Assembly (NCBI RefSeq): GCF_027409185.1
Contig: NC_084462.1
Location: forward strand, 82,322,179 to 82,386,178
Length of the DNA: 64,000 nt
Reading direction: 5' to 3'
Source of the DNA: Cynocephalus volans
Taxonomy: Eukaryota; Chordata; Mammalia; Dermoptera; Cynocephalidae
Positions 48,376-61,314 of the stretch are shown piece by piece; position 1 is the first letter of the stretch; every line of letters begins with the position of its first letter. A program made the position numbers and the translations under genes. The notes beneath the pieces were generated by a model that saw nothing but the letters and a program-made list of their open reading frames with translations, was not told the DNA's origin and did not search any database.

Positions 48376-48940
48376 TATTAGTTAATTTCTGTGTATCAAT
48401 ATTACTGCAGACTTACATGGCTTCAAACAACCCACACTTATCTCACAGTCTCACAGTTTCTGTGGGTCAGAAGTGAAGTTATGGCTTAGCTGATGCCCTG
48501 CTTTAGGGTCTTATAAAGCTGCATCTAAGATGTGGTCCCTGAAGTTAGTCTCATCTGAAGTTCTACTGAGAAAGTATCTGTTTCCAAGTTCATGTGGTTG
48601 TTGGCAGCATTCAGTTCCTTAAGGGTTGTCAGACTGAGAGTCTCAGTATCTCGTTGGCTTTTGGTTGGCTTGTTGCAAGGTGGGTCTCCCGTGCATGGCT
48701 GCTTACTTCCTCAAAGTTAGCAAGTGAGGGAGAGTCTTTAGCAAGATGTGTCATTATAGTTTAGGAAACATAATCATCTACACAAAATCACATATATTCT
48801 GTCATCTTTGCTGTATCCTTTTGGTTAGAAACAATTCAGAGGTCCTACCCATATTCGAGGGGAGGGAATCACACAGGACATAAATACCAGGAAGTAGGGA
48901 TTGTAGAGGCCACTTTAGAGTCTGTCTGCCACACATAGTT
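48376..48940 (-). repeat. MLT1-type LTR, antisense (old)
   Basis: It starts at tagttaatttctgtgtatca, contains tggcttcaaacaacccacac and ends ggccactttagagtctgtct followed by gccaca. This is the MaLR layout but diverged. Other parts of this intron (48950-49530, 49840-50580) hold nothing I can name. Confidence 0.65.
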
Positions 48941-49539
48941 ATTCAGTCTTGGGTATTTGGCAAACATTTCCTCAAAACTGATCAAAGTGCAGCTGTCAAG
49001 GAAAACAACTGATAGTAGTATTTCTTGCCAATGATAAAATTGGAGCTTTCAAGTAAAAATTAGAATTTTGGAAAACAAGTATATGCCACCATGATCTTGA
49101 CAGCTTCCCAATACTTCAGGGTTTTTCTGATAGATGGTGGTATTAATAAATATGATTTTTTTTTATATTGCATAATGAACTATGTCAACATTTGGAAGGT
49201 CTGCATAATTCAATGAAACCAGTATTTTCCAAATAATCAATGTATACATTACAAAATTATACATGGATAAAAGATCCATATAAAGTGTAAGAGGGACCAT
49301 TGATTTTAATGAAGCAGAGTACAAAAAGCTCAGGGATATGGTTTCAGATTTCATATTGCAACCAACCTTTAAGAAAGTACCAACTGTTGAATTTTGGTAT
49401 AGTATCAAAGTAGTAATTAAAATATTCCCTTTTTCAATTATATATTGCTCTGAAGCCAGTTTTTCTTTATGTTCTTCTACCAAAACTTTTGTCCTAGCAG
49501 ATTGAAAGTAGAAACAGATAAGGGACTGTAGCAGTTTTT

Positions 49540-49830
49540 GATTCAGCTAGACATTTTAGAGATTTGCAAAAATGTATAACAGTGTGCCACTCTTCACGAA
49601 TTTATGTGTGTGTTTGAAAGTCATTTTTCATAAAAATGTTATGTTAATCTGTAATGGGTTTATTATTGTTATTTAAAAATGAATAAATAAATATTTAAAA
49701 TTTTTCTCTGATTAATTTCTAATACGGTAAATATCAATAGGTATAACCAACATAAACAAGAACTCTTTTTGGGCTCTGTAAATTTTAAATGTGTAAAGGG
49801 GTCCTAAAGCCAGAATTAGGGTACCACTGC
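49540..49830 (+). repeat. Old interspersed repeat shared with 18375-18700
   Basis: gagatttgcaaaaatgtata, then gtaatgggtttattattgtt, ctaatacggtaaatatcaat and aaaggggtcctaaagccaga. The wording matches the 3' part of an ancient DNA-transposon-type repeat (hAT-like by memory). Confidence 0.5.
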
Positions 49831-50589
49831 CTTAGAGAAATAGTAAATTTTCCTTAAAATGTTTGTTCTTTAGACAATGAAGACAATAAGGGAAATGACT
49901 GAGTATGTTTTGGATCCTCTGAAGTTACACAGGCTATTTCTAATGTTTAAAAAAATGTAATAGGTGTTCCTAAAGTAAGATGGAAAGCTATCCAAAATGT
50001 AAAAATTCATTGCTATTAGTTGGAATCAGATTAACTCAGAGGTTTTTTCATGCTTATCATAAGCTGTTTGGCATTTGGGGAGAAAAAACTGGAAAAAGAA
50101 AACTTCATTATTTAATGCAGTTTGATAGATAAAAAATCTTTCCAATATTGGACCCAGGGAGAAATAAAAATAACAAAGCAAGGGGTGGTATCTTTAGTGT
50201 TATAAAAGTTAGAAACTAGACTCTCTTCTGACTCAGAATATTTTGTTTTGTGTGGATATAGTTTTGAAATCAAAGCACCTCAATTGGTGGTTCCCATTCC
50301 TGGGGTTCTTTTAAAAAGAGATTTTGTTAATTGGTCCGGGTGGAGCCTGGACATGATACATTTTTAAAAATTCTCCAAGTGATTCTATTGTGCAGTCAAG
50401 GTTAAGAATGACAGATATATTCTGGAATGAATTGAGAATTGTATTTAAGGGGCTTTTCTCTGAATTTTGGAAGCCACTGGTTTTAATAAATTATAATTAA
50501 TAGTTTTTCATTTTATGTCATGTTTTGTGTGTGTGTGTTTTCACTTTTTTCATGGAATATCTTTGTATCTCGACATCTCTTCAGGTAGG

Positions 50590-50960
50590 CAGGGATGGGA
50601 TATATTATCATCATCAGTATAGCTTAAGGGCATAGACTTTGTAATGAGTCTGACCTGAGTTCTAATTCTAGCTTTATCAGTAATAAGTGAGGCTGTATTG
50701 GGAGCCTTACTCAAACCACACCTAATCTTAGCTTACATATTTATAAAATGGTGGATAATATTAGGTTTTTATTAGTACTGTTGTACTAATAACTACTTGA
50801 TATAATACGTGTACTGTGAAGAGCAAGTACATTTAAAACATACAGTTGTGGCTATTTCAGTTTGAAATGTGAGTAACTTGAAGCTTGGAAGTGACTTGTC
50901 CAAGATTACATAGTTAAATAAATGTCAGGTCTCCTGAATCCTAGTCTAATGCCTTTTCTA
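50590..50960. repeat. Two MIR fragments
   Basis: At 50620-50745 the order ggcatagactttgtaatgag, ctgacctgagttctaattct, ataaaatggtggataatatt is sense MIR. At 50865-50960 gtgacttgtccaagattaca, tagttaaataaatgtcaggt is antisense MIR. Confidence 0.6.
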
Positions 50961-51849
50961 CCCTTATTATTATATTTTCTGAACTGTTGTATAAGACATT
51001 AAAAATTTCCTGTTGAGAATTATTTTAACCAGTTATCTGTTGAATAACATGTTGCTTGCTCTTGAAGTTGTGGAACCAGAATTGTGTTTAATGGTGTTAA
51101 CTTTATTTTACCTCTGTTAAATTTTGGAAAATGCAAGTGAATATTTTCTATTTTTTGTAAGTGCAAATATTTGGATAAAATATTTACCTTGAAGTAAGGG
51201 TGTGTTTGGTCACAGTTAAGTCATATGGCATTAGTAATTTTTTAAAAACTACATGTTAAGTCTCAAATGCCCGTATCTGCCTGTTAAGCCTCAAATTCTA
51301 GGAGTGGTTTGCGTTACTTCAATAACATTTTCATAACTTCTTAACAAATACATGTTAATAGAAAAGTTAGTAATAAAACAAAATTCTTAAAACTTAATCA
51401 TTCTTCAATTTATAAGCACAAAACAAACGAAAAACCTTGTGTTTCTATTATGAAATCATATGCATTTTGGGGGGAAAGTTTCAAAAGAGAGGAGTACATC
51501 AATCAGGACCATACTGTATACGCAGATACATATTTCTCTTTTTTTACTGAACATTCTACTTGGAACATGTCATTGGATATTTCTCAACACGATGTTAATG
51601 GTTGCACGATAGTCTATCTAGCCATACCTTTATTGTTGGACATATAGGTTATGATTTTTTTGGTACTGTAAATAATTTTCCATTAAACATTTTCATTTTC
51701 TTACCATACATTATTGAAAGTGGAGTAATTGGCTCAAAGGATGTGAACCTTTTAAGGCCTTTGATAGCTACTGCCAAAATATTTTATGTAGAAGTATCAT
51801 ATCATAGTATAACCTTTACTTTGCCAATAGTAAATGTTATCATTACTTT

Positions 51850-52281
51850 TTAATTTTTAACTTTTTTATTCAAACTAATATTAGACTTTCAGAAAAAATA
51901 GTACAAAGAATTCCTATATACCTTCATCCAGTTTCCCCTGATATTAATATCTTATTTATCACAACCAGATAATTAACATTAACTAAACTATAGACCTTAT
52001 TAGAATTTTACCAGTTTTTCCATTGATGTCCTTTTTCTTTCCCAGGATCCTATTCAGGATCCCACTTTGCAGTTATTTTGTTTTAGTTTTCTCGTATCTT
52101 GTACAGTTATTCATTCTTTTTTTTCTTTCATGACCATGACACTTCTAAAAGTAGTGGCCAGTTATTTTGTGGTAGATATTATCATCTTTAAAAGAATGCC
52201 AATTCTATGGTTAAACATTGCCCTCATTTTTATTTGCACTTTGACCAGTAAGTTGGAAAAAGATATTTTGTATGTAATGGT
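51850..52281 (-). mobile_element. Old L1 3' region, antisense
   Basis: ttttttattcaaactaatat, atagtacaaagaattcctat, ataccttcatccagtttccc and gttttctcgtatcttgtaca are known old-L1 3' text in antisense. It is interrupted at 52282 by the younger L1 piece. From 51440 to 51850 the sequence may belong to the same element (cattggatatttctcaacac). Confidence 0.7.
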
Positions 52282-52291
52282 CATTTGTATT

Positions 52292-52429
52292 ATACATTGT
52301 GGCTGATTATTGCTCCCCATCACCAAAACCTCCCTCCCTTCTCCCTCCCCCCCCAACAATGTCCTTTCTGTTTGCTTGTCGTATCAACTTCAAATAATTG
52401 TAGTTGTTATATCTTCTTCCCCCCCCCCG

Positions 52430-52481
<52 letters not shown>

Positions 52482-52654
52482 TTATATATTAATTTTTAGC
52501 TCCCACCAATAAGTGAGAACATGTGGTATTTCTCTTTCTGTGGCTGACTTGTTTCACTTAATATAATTCTCTCAAGGTCCATCCATGTTGTTGCAAATGG
52601 CAGTATTTCATTCGTTTTTATAGCTGAGTAGTATTCCATTGTGTAGATGTACCA
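52292..52654 (-). mobile_element. Short L1 3' fragment, antisense, truncated at both ends
   Basis: It runs from tacattgtggctgattattg to agtagtattccattgtgtag, parallel to 32410-32790 of the other L1. CATTTGTATT at 52282-52291 and 52655-52664 flanks it. It has no T run at its left edge. Confidence 0.85.
52433..52478 (+). repeat. (GT)n microsatellite in L1 3' UTR
   Basis: About 22 GT units at the same place in the L1 as the repeat at 32571-32610. A shorter (GT)n is at 52848-52864. The rest of the intron to 53900 holds nothing I can name. Confidence 0.95.
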
Positions 52655-53900
52655 CATTTGTATTTTGCTTTTGAATTGTCTCAGTTTATGTCCTTTGCCC
52701 ATTTTTCTCTTAAAGTGGCTTTTTCCTTTTGATTTTCAAGCATTGATCTGAAAACTTTTGCTTGTTATATATTATGACATGCAGAATGATTCAGAAATCA
52801 CCCTGAGAGCTTATTCTTCCCAGTGACTGATAATAGTATTGGAGTATTGTGTGTGTGTGTGTGTATCATTATACTTAATATTAGAGTATATATCCCTAAG
52901 TTGTACTGGCCACACATTTTGTAATTATTTATGCTAATATATATGTATGCTTACATATAAATTTATGCTGCCTTGTACTTGACCACGTTTTGATTCATCT
53001 CATATTTTTAACTTTTCTCTTGAGATCTTCCTGCTAGCTTGAAAACACCCTTTCTCCTGATGGAAGGGCTGAAACTAACTTTGAGCCTTAAAGCCTCCAG
53101 GAGTGGGGCAGCTGGCCTGATTACTTCTCTAAGTAGCTGCTATTCTAAATCCTATCTGCCTGGCGTTCTTATTTGTTCACCCTACTGACCAGGTTACTTT
53201 CATACTTGTATTTGACTTATGAGGAGGAGATTGCTTGGCCCAACACAGCTTTCTGTGGGATGATGGGAAGAGTGGGAGGCCCATACGTTCTTTTTCCTAT
53301 CCATAGCTTATAAATTTCTTCAATAAATATGATTCCAAAATTCTAATTTGTGATATATTCATCCTTAATGCTGATGCACAATACAGCAGATTGATTCCCA
53401 GATTGTATGCCCTGATATTTTGGATGTGGGGTTTTAGAGGTATATAGAAGCTTTTAATTTTTGTAATCATGTCAATATGTTTTCTGTTTTTCTCCTTGCC
53501 TTTGCCCAAAGATTTTGCTATGTTCTATTATTTGCTCTTTGATGGGGGTATTGCATTTTTAGAAGCCCTCTAAAGTGTATCAGTCTTACTGATATAAAGT
53601 GGGTTTGTGTTTCTTTTGCTTTGAAAAAGTTGGACTAGAGTTTGTTCCCCCCATTTTAGCTAGCCAGGCAGGAATAAACAATTTCTATGTAATAGCTTGC
53701 TTTCAGTTTTAGTAGATGATAATTTTGGCAAAGTAGTAATTACCTTTATGTTTTTTTAAACTTATTAATAATTGAGTCATCAAAGGTTATTCTTAAAACA
53801 TTGCATACAATTAAATTTACCCTTATACAAGTTTATGAAACAAAATAATTATAACTGTGTCGAATAAGTATAATATTCTTCCTTTGAAATATTTTAACAG

Positions 53901-54018
53901 GGTTATATAACGAACTCATCACGAGTAGTTTCTAATAATACTTCGGAGTTATTGTTTGATTTGACCCAGGATACAGGATTATCACATTACCAAGTGGGAC
54001 CAACACTCACTATAGCAG
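53901..54018 (+). CDS. ZNF280D: ZNF280D coding exon 5
   Basis: Acceptor attttaacag, donor gcag|gttggt. Phase 0 in and phase 1 out, 118 bases, residues 128-166 plus one base. It encodes GYITNSSRVVSNNTSELLFD at the start and then LTQDTGLSHYQVGPTLTIAG. The patch ELLFDLTQD (residues 143-151) is a third acidic/hydrophobic segment with the DLT core of some SUMO-interacting motifs (inference). The intron before it is 6.7 kb, and the one after (54019-57087) is 3.1 kb and holds a MIR at 55785-56030; otherwise nothing I can name. Confidence 0.96.
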
Positions 54019-55784
54019 GTTGGTTTTGTATTTTTTTTCACAAAAATTATAAAAAAAAATTTGATGAATATGCATGTGGAATTGACTTTCTGTTTTGAAG
54101 CCTACGACTCCGTTAAAAGAAAGTATTAATTTTTGTGGCCACTGGTATGAAAAAAATATATAGTTATAGTCATTTCTTAATTAGGTTAATGTCTTTTTAT
54201 TCAATAGATGATTTCAATATGATAGTTAAGTACGATTATGTGACTATAAAGTAAAACTACAAAGTGGCCACAATAAATAAATTGTTATTTGTATGTAGTA
54301 AGTATTCAGTAATGCTCATTGAAGGAATAATGAAGTTTCTCTATTGAAGATTTAAAGTTCTTTGAGTGTGTACTATAATAGTTCTTCATAAACCTAAAAT
54401 ACATTAGTGTGCTATGAAATAATTTTATCTAATTGAAAAATTACCTGTAATCAAGGCAATTACTCTTTGTATATTAGCAATTTGTATGTATGTTAGATAT
54501 ATGACTAAATAGAGATGTACATGATTTTTTAGAATTTTTAGATTGTTTACTAACAAATCAGTATGGAGAATTTACTAAACCCTCTCCCAGTTTTTTCATA
54601 ATAATACCAATGCTTAAGCTGTTTTTCTATTTTGGTAATATTTGGTTTGATATTTACTTCTCCAAGTGTCACTTACATACTTAATAAAAATCTAGTCAGT
54701 AAAATAGATAAGAACCAGTTAAGAAATGAGGAGAAAAATAGTTGTCATAAGTCTGATTTTACAAAGCACATGGACTTTATTCATAATAAAAGTCTGAATT
54801 CTTGAAACTTGAGTAAGTACAAACAATGATTCCTACTCTCCAAGTTTTCTACTGTAGAGAGCAAAACAAGACTTTTGCTTGAGCAGTAAGTACAGGATGA
54901 TTTGGGAAATGTGGGTTTGAACCTGTTCTTAAAATTTGTGTAGTCTTTAAGTCATCTAACCTCTTTACACTTGTTTTCTTATATTGCTAAAATGGAGATT
55001 TTAATTTCTCTTGTATATTTCTTTCATTCTCTGTACATGGAACCAGCCATTTGCAGATATAATTTTAATTCTTGCTCTGCTTTACTCAGGCTTTTTTGAT
55101 GCCCAAATAAGATAAGTGAAATATTTAAAAAATGCATTATAAGCTTTAGAACTTGACAACAAAGAGTTGTTATGCATGATATATGTACTATATGTTCAAT
55201 AGCATGATTAACAGACTACTGTTTAGGGAGATTATGGGGGAGTTGGAGAAGATTCGATTTGAACTTGATTTTAAATGAGAATAGGATTTTTACTGGCAGA
55301 GATAGAGCTATTGAGGACAGGGAGCAGCACAAGCCAAACACAACAGAGATAAATAAAGGATAAGAATTTAAAACAAACACAGAGTGATTTTGTTTAACTT
55401 TGAGATTTCTTATCTTAAAAAATTCTTGTATTAAAACAGTCTATTTCTACCATCTAGCCTGTTACTTAATAAGTTGCTTAATTTCAGAATGCCAGCATTC
55501 ATTGGTTTTTCAGGTGTCCTAAACATCTCACATGAATGCTAATGTGATTACATAGAATCTTTTCCATGAACCTGCATTACATCTATCAGTAGTCAAGTGC
55601 TTTGGAGATGGGGAAAAAATTATTTTTATGCTATCTCAAAGGATGAAACAGAGGAGCCAACTAGTATAATACTCTTATTTTCCTGGCATGTTTTTCCTTA
55701 ATGAAAATCTGACAGGTGAATCTAAATTATATTTTTTTCCCTCCAAAGTGAGTTAAGATATATTTTGTTTGTAGTGATAATAGC

Positions 55785-56030
55785 TGTCATTTATTATTGA
55801 GTGCTTTCTATGTTCCAAGTATTTTGTTGGGTGCTTAAATACATTCTCTTATTTGATCCTTAAATCAGCTCTGTAAAATAAAATAAAATAAAGTATTATA
55901 ACTTATTTTACAAAAAGGGAAACCGAGGCTCAGAGTAATTATTTAAATAGGCTGAGAATACATAGCTAGAGAATGACAGAGTGTGGATTTGAAGTTATCT
56001 TGTCTGACCTACAAGCCCAAAGTATGAGTA
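55785..56030 (-). repeat. MIR, antisense
   Basis: tattgagtgctttctatgtt, agctctgtaaaataaaataa, gggaaaccgaggctcagagt and aatacatagctagagaatga give the antisense MIR order. Confidence 0.85.
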
Positions 56031-57087
56031 TTTCTAATATATTCACCACTTCTCCTTTTAGTGTACAGTTGAGACTATTAATATGATGTGCAGTTTTAGA
56101 ATCCTTTTGACAAAGTACAGTTGTGTGTCATTTTCAAAAAAGGACTTTGCCTGGCCTTACTATTGCCTAAATATCCCCATTTCTCTTGCAAATGCTGTAA
56201 ATAAAGCTAAAATCCTTTAGATCCTTTAGCCTTAAGATAATGGTTTTCAAACAGCAAAGTATTTTTAGGAATGAAATCCCTATACAAATAAAATTTTATG
56301 CAGTAGTATAAAATGGAAAAGAGTTTTTATTTTTTATTTTTTATTTTTTTTGTCAGACATCCCCAAAGTATTCCCTAAAATGAATCCATTAAGCTCTGGG
56401 GAACATAGTATGAAAATCATTATACTAACACCTTGTATTATGGGCCCTTTTTCATATGGGTGAGTAAAGTATTACCATTCAAGATTAGTTGTTTCCACTT
56501 TGTACATAGCAATAAATGGGTAATTATTACCTAAAGCCTTCACTAGACCACTTCTCAGCTTGTTAGATGGGTAGAGAACTAACCTTTCATTAGACATTTT
56601 ACGTTGTTAAATAAAAAAGCATCTTAAGGGTCTCTCTAAATTTTTGAAACAAAGAAAAATTATTTTTTTTGTTTTTTTAGAAACTCGGATGCATTCAGTG
56701 CACTTAAACATCTAAAGATAATTCACGTGTAGGAACTTCGTTCAAAGTATTCTCTGCTTTAATTTTTTTTTTTTGCTTGGGATATTTTGGTCTGGCTTCT
56801 TTTAAAGTGGCTATTTATATATATTTTTATTTGAAGCCGTATTTAGAATTTTCTTGCATAGAAAGATTATTTCTTGAATTATTTGAATACATGTATTCCA
56901 TAATAAATGTTTAATTTCTTTACACCCTGAGAGTTTGGATTACATAAATTTTTATCATTATTTTCATTTGTATGATATGATCATACAATAATAATTTCTT
57001 TAATTTAGCTCCAAAGTATTTTACTCAGTTGTAAGCATTATTCTAAAATGTTTTAAAATATTTTCCCCACTATTTAAATCATTCTAG

Positions 57088-57258
57088 GAATGAAGGAAGG
57101 TTCATTTTTATCAAAACGTCCTTCTACTCTTGAAGTGAGCAGTGTTAATCCAAAAAAGCCTAAGCCCAGTGAAAGTGTTTCTGGAGCAAATTCTTCAGCT
57201 GTTTTCCCTCCAGTTAAATCTCCTTCGATGACATCTCCTCAGGCTATGCCATCAAAAG
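57088..57258 (+). CDS. ZNF280D: ZNF280D coding exon 6 (basic and Ser/Pro-rich)
   Basis: Acceptor catttctag-like (atcattctag), donor aaag|gtaaat. Phase 1 in and out, 171 bases, residues 167-223 plus one base. It encodes MKEGSFLSKRPSTLEVSSVN then NPKKPKPSESV. The KR and KKPK stretches (residues 176-192) could serve as a nuclear import signal. The rest is Ser/Pro-rich (VKSPSMTSPQAMPSK), likely disordered and phosphorylatable. The reading continues past the donor to a stop at 57296, as expected for intron read-through, not a gene end. Confidence 0.96.
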
Positions 57259-57403
57259 GTAAATATGAAATCTGGAATATAAAAAAGAAACTATAGTATT
57301 TATACATAAGTTTTAGAAATCTTTGTAAATTTAAAAGCTGTTATTAGGAGTTTTTTAAGGTTAAAAATTGATGAATTTGAATCATAAATGTTTTGAATTT
57401 TAG

Positions 57404-57513
57404 GTGCAGATACCTCATTGAATCAATCTAAAAGTGGAACACCTTTTCCAAGAGCTTGTCCAAAGTGCAATATTCATTTTAATCTTTTGGATCCTCTGAA
57501 AAATCACATGAAG
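57404..57513 (+). CDS. ZNF280D: ZNF280D coding exon 7, start of first zinc-finger-like element (gene continues)
   Basis: Acceptor ttgaatttttag, donor aag|gtaaaa. Phase 1 in and phase 0 out, 110 bases, residues 224-260. It ends in PRACPKCNIHFNLLDPLKNH: Cys242, Cys245 and His258 have the spacing of a C2H2-type finger (C-x2-C-x12-H), with the last ligand to be supplied by the next exon. ZNF280D is a nuclear zinc-finger protein thought to bind DNA and act in transcription; a firm target set is not known to me. The remaining exons, with most of the fingers, lie beyond the right end of the window. In all, 780 coding bases (260 codons) are visible and open throughout. Confidence 0.96.
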
Positions 57514-57778
57514 GTAAAACTCTTTCAAAATTTAATTTCAAAAAATTTTGCAAGTCCCTAAAAATATTAATGATTGATTTACAGTAAATAATGGTTTGTT
57601 CAGATATTTAGACTAGAAATCTTATATTGGTATTTCCATGTAACAAGTAAAAATTTATAGTCATAATGATTATCTTCTTATAAGGTTTTAAAATTCCTTA
57701 TGAATCATCAAATTTAAAAAATAAATTCACATATATTATAATGTATGCTTATTGTATTCTAATTTTAAACAAAAATAG

Positions 57779-57878
57779 GGGCTGGCCAGTTAGCTCAGTT
57801 GGTTAGAGCATGCTGCTGATAACACCAAGGTACAGTGTTTAATCCCTGTACTGGCCAGTCTCCCCACCCCCCAAAAAA
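57779..57878 (+). mobile_element. tRNA-Ile-type one-unit SINE
   Basis: ggggctggccagttagctca, gttggttagagcatgctgct, gataacaccaaggtacagtg, then a tgtactggccagtc end. It has both tRNA promoter regions in recognisable form and a short A-rich tail, and lies in the ZNF280D intron. Confidence 0.92.
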
Positions 57879-58911
57879 AAGACTTCAAAAAAATATTGTA
57901 TTAATCAGAAAATTTTATTTACTTGATCATTTTTCTTCAAACTTATAAAATGGGCATTTTGTTATGTATTTTATTTTTCATATAACTTAAAAATTCTGTT
58001 ACCTTATTTTTATATCCATGCTAACGTGCATGTCACATTACACATGAAAATTCTGAGTTTTACTTTTTAATTTTCAGTGCTCAGACATAAACTTCAAATG
58101 GTGGAACATTTCACACAAAATAATTGTTTTAACTCCATCCAGAATATAGTTCGTGTAATTTTTATGAATTAATTTGAGTTTTTTATTGGAGCAGAAGGCT
58201 CTTGAATTTATGTTTTAAGAAATTTTCAAAGTACTAATGAAGAATGAGGTTTAGGTAACACATTAAATATTTTGGTAAATAGTACAGTATCCTGCTGTAC
58301 TGTGTAAAGATAGTCTGTACTGTCTTTGCATGCCCTGTATAAATGGCAGGAAGTGGGAGGAGAGACAAGAAAAAAGACAGTGTAGATGATGTGAGGAAAA
58401 GAAGGAAGGAGAGAAGGGTGCAACGGCAAAGAAGTAACATAGGAAAAGTTCTTGCTCACTATTTCAGAGATTGACAAATTTTTATTGAAATTCAACATTT
58501 TACAAAAAACAGAAAAAATAAAGGAGTTTTAAAAAATTTCAGATACGGTCTCTTTATTCATGTGCAATGCTATAATTGTTCATTCACTACTTGCAGCTCC
58601 CAGAGTGTAACCCCTGATAAGTGCACTTTGTTCTTTGGTCTTATATGAGAATTATCTCGTACAAGTGCTTTAAATTTTTCTGCTCTTTGTAATGTTTTGA
58701 TGAGATACTTGATGTTTTTTAATGTTTTGCATTATATAGATGGAGAGAGAAAAAAGAGCTATGTCCTTTAGTCATTTTTTAATTTAATTTGAGTAGGTCA
58801 TGCAGTCACATGATTCAAAATTTAAAAGTCTAAAAAGGCATACAAATGAACGATCTTACCCCATCTCTTATTTTTCTCATTCCCAGTATGACTCCCAAAG
58901 AAAATATTTTT
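57879..58911. other. Unrecognised ZNF280D intron sequence
   Basis: AT-rich intron sequence. I see no exon, known repeat or RNA gene in it. A minus-strand frame at 58226-58498 has no recognisable features. Confidence 0.6.
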
Positions 58912-60801
58912 AAAAATTATTTTAATTTATCAATATACAATAGTTGATTTTCATGTCCCTTTACCCATTCCTCCTTTTCCTACCCCCCTCCCCCACATCA
59001 ACATCATACCTGTTCACTTGTCTTAACAAGATCAAGGAATTGTTGTGATTGTTGTGTCTTCTTACCCCCTCCCCATTTGTTTGTATATTTACTTATTTAT
59101 TTTTATTAGCTCCCACAAATAAGTGAAAACAAGTGGTATTTCTCTTTCTGTGCCTGGCTTATTTCACATTTCTCTAAGTCTGTCCATGTTGCTGTGAATG
59201 GTAGTACTTCATTTTTTTTTTTATAGCAGAGTACTATCCCATTGTGTAGATATACCACGTTTTCCTTATCCACTCATTCAGTGAAGGGCATTTAGGCTAG
59301 TTCCAACTCTTGGCAATTGTAAAAAGTGCTGCAATAAACATGGGAGTACAGGTATCTCTTCGACATGATGATTTCCATTCCTCTGGGTATATACCCAGCA
59401 GTGGAATAGCTGGGTCATATGGTAGATCTATCTGTAATTGTTTGAGGAACCTCCATACCATTTTCCATAAAGGCTGCACCATTTTGCAGTCCCATCAACA
59501 GTGTAGAAGGGTTCTTTTTTCTCCACATCCTTGCCAGCATTTGTCATTCTCAGTCTTTTGGATATTAGCTATCCTAACTGGAGTGAGATGGTATCTCAAA
59601 GTGGTTTTGATTTGCATTTCCTGAATGCTGAGTGATGTTGAGCATTTTTTTCATGTGCCTTTTGGCCATTCAAATGTCTTCCTAGTCAGCCCCTTGGCCC
59701 ATTTTTTAGTTGGGTTACTTGTGTTTTTGCTGTTAAGTTGTTTGCGTTCCCTGTATATTTTGGTTATTAATACTTTGTCAGATGTATATTTTGCAAATAT
59801 TTTCTCCCACTCTGTTGGTTGTCTTTTTGCTCTGTTAATTGTTTCTTTTGCTGTGCAGAAGATTTTTAGTTTGATATTATCCCATTTGTTTGTATAATCC
59901 CTTTGGTTGCCTGTGCTTTTGGGGTCATATTCATGAAGTCTGTACCCAGGCCTACTTCCTGGAGTGTTTCCTCTGTTTTCTTTAAGAAGTTTTATTGTTT
60001 CAGGAATATTTAATTCTTTAATCCATTTTGAGTTGGTTTTGGTATATGGTGAGAGTTACGGGTCTACTTTTATTCTCCTACATATGAATGTCCGATTTTC
60101 CCAGCACCCTTTACTGAAGAGGCAGTCTCTTCCCCAGTGTATAGTCTTGGTGCTTTTATCAAAGATCAGATGGCTATAGGTGCATGGGTTGATTTCTGGA
60201 TTCTTTATTCTGTTCCATTGGTCCATATATCTGTTTTTATGCCAGTACCATGCTGTTTTGGTTACTATAGCTTTGTAGTATAGTTTAAAGCCAGGTAGTG
60301 TTGTGTGTTCAGCTTTATTATTATTATTTTTTTGCTGAGTATTGCTTTGGCTATTCGTGGTCTTTTGTTCTTTCATATGAATGTTAGGATTGTTTTTTCA
60401 AATTCTGAGAAAAATGTCATTGGAATTTTGATGGGGATTGTGTTGAATCTGTATTTCACATTGGGTAGTAAGGACATTTTCGCAATGTTAATTATTCTGA
60501 TCCAAGAGCATGAGATATATTTCCTTCTTCTAGTGTCCTCTTTAATTTCCCTCAACAGTAGTTTGTGTTCGCATCCTAGAGATTTTTCACATATTTGGTT
60601 AAATTTATTCCTAAGTATTTTATTTTTTTGGTCGCTGTTGTAAATGGGCTAACTTTCTTGATTGCTTTTTCTGCCAGTTCACTGTTAGAATGTAGAAGTG
60701 CTACTGATTCTTGCATGTTGATTTTGTATCCTGCAAATTTGTTGAAATTATTTATTAACTCAGAGGTTTTTTGTAGTCTTTAGGCTGTTCTATATATGAG
60801 A

Positions 60802-61314
60802 TCATGTCATTTCCAAACAGGGACACTTTACCTCGTCTTTTCCAATCTGGATGCCCTTTATTTCCTTCTCTTCCCTGATTGCTCTGACTAGTACTTCCAA
60901 CACTATGTTGAATAGGAGTGGTGAGAGGGGGCATCCTTGTCTTGTTTCTGTTCTTAAGGGAAAAGTTTTCAATTTTTCTTCATTCAGGATGACATTGACA
61001 GTGGGTTTGTCGTATATGGCTTTAATTCTGTTGAGATACTTTCCTTCTATACCCAATTTATAGAGAGTCTTTATCATGAAAGAATGTTGAATTTTGTCAA
61101 ATGCTTTTTCAGCGTCTATAGAAATGATCATATGGTTTTTGTGTTTGATTTTATTGATGTGGTGTATCACATTTATTGATTTGCATATGTTGAACCAACC
61201 TTGCATCCCTGGGATGAATCCCACTTGATCATGGTGTATAATTTTATGTATGTTTTGCTGTATTATATAAGCTAGTATTTTATTGAGGAGTTTTGCATCT
61301 ATATTCATGAACAA
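60802..61314 (-). pseudogene. L1 ORF2 reverse-transcriptase remnant
   Basis: The minus-strand frame of 170 codons is the best preserved L1 coding piece in the window. It has [11 protein letters not shown] (the first catalytic Asp region) and [18 protein letters not shown] (the [11 protein letters not shown] family hallmark). It stops before the ADD motif because of a frameshift near 60810. It is therefore inactive. Confidence 0.92.

Noticed and set aside
57090..57296. 68-codon frame read as a complete small gene
   Set aside because: It is ZNF280D coding exon 6 read through its donor into the intron. The splice site at 57259 ends the exon.
57779..57878. Possible tRNA-Ile gene
   Set aside because: The arms carry mismatches, the tail is A-rich, and several similar dispersed copies exist. 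It is a SINE.
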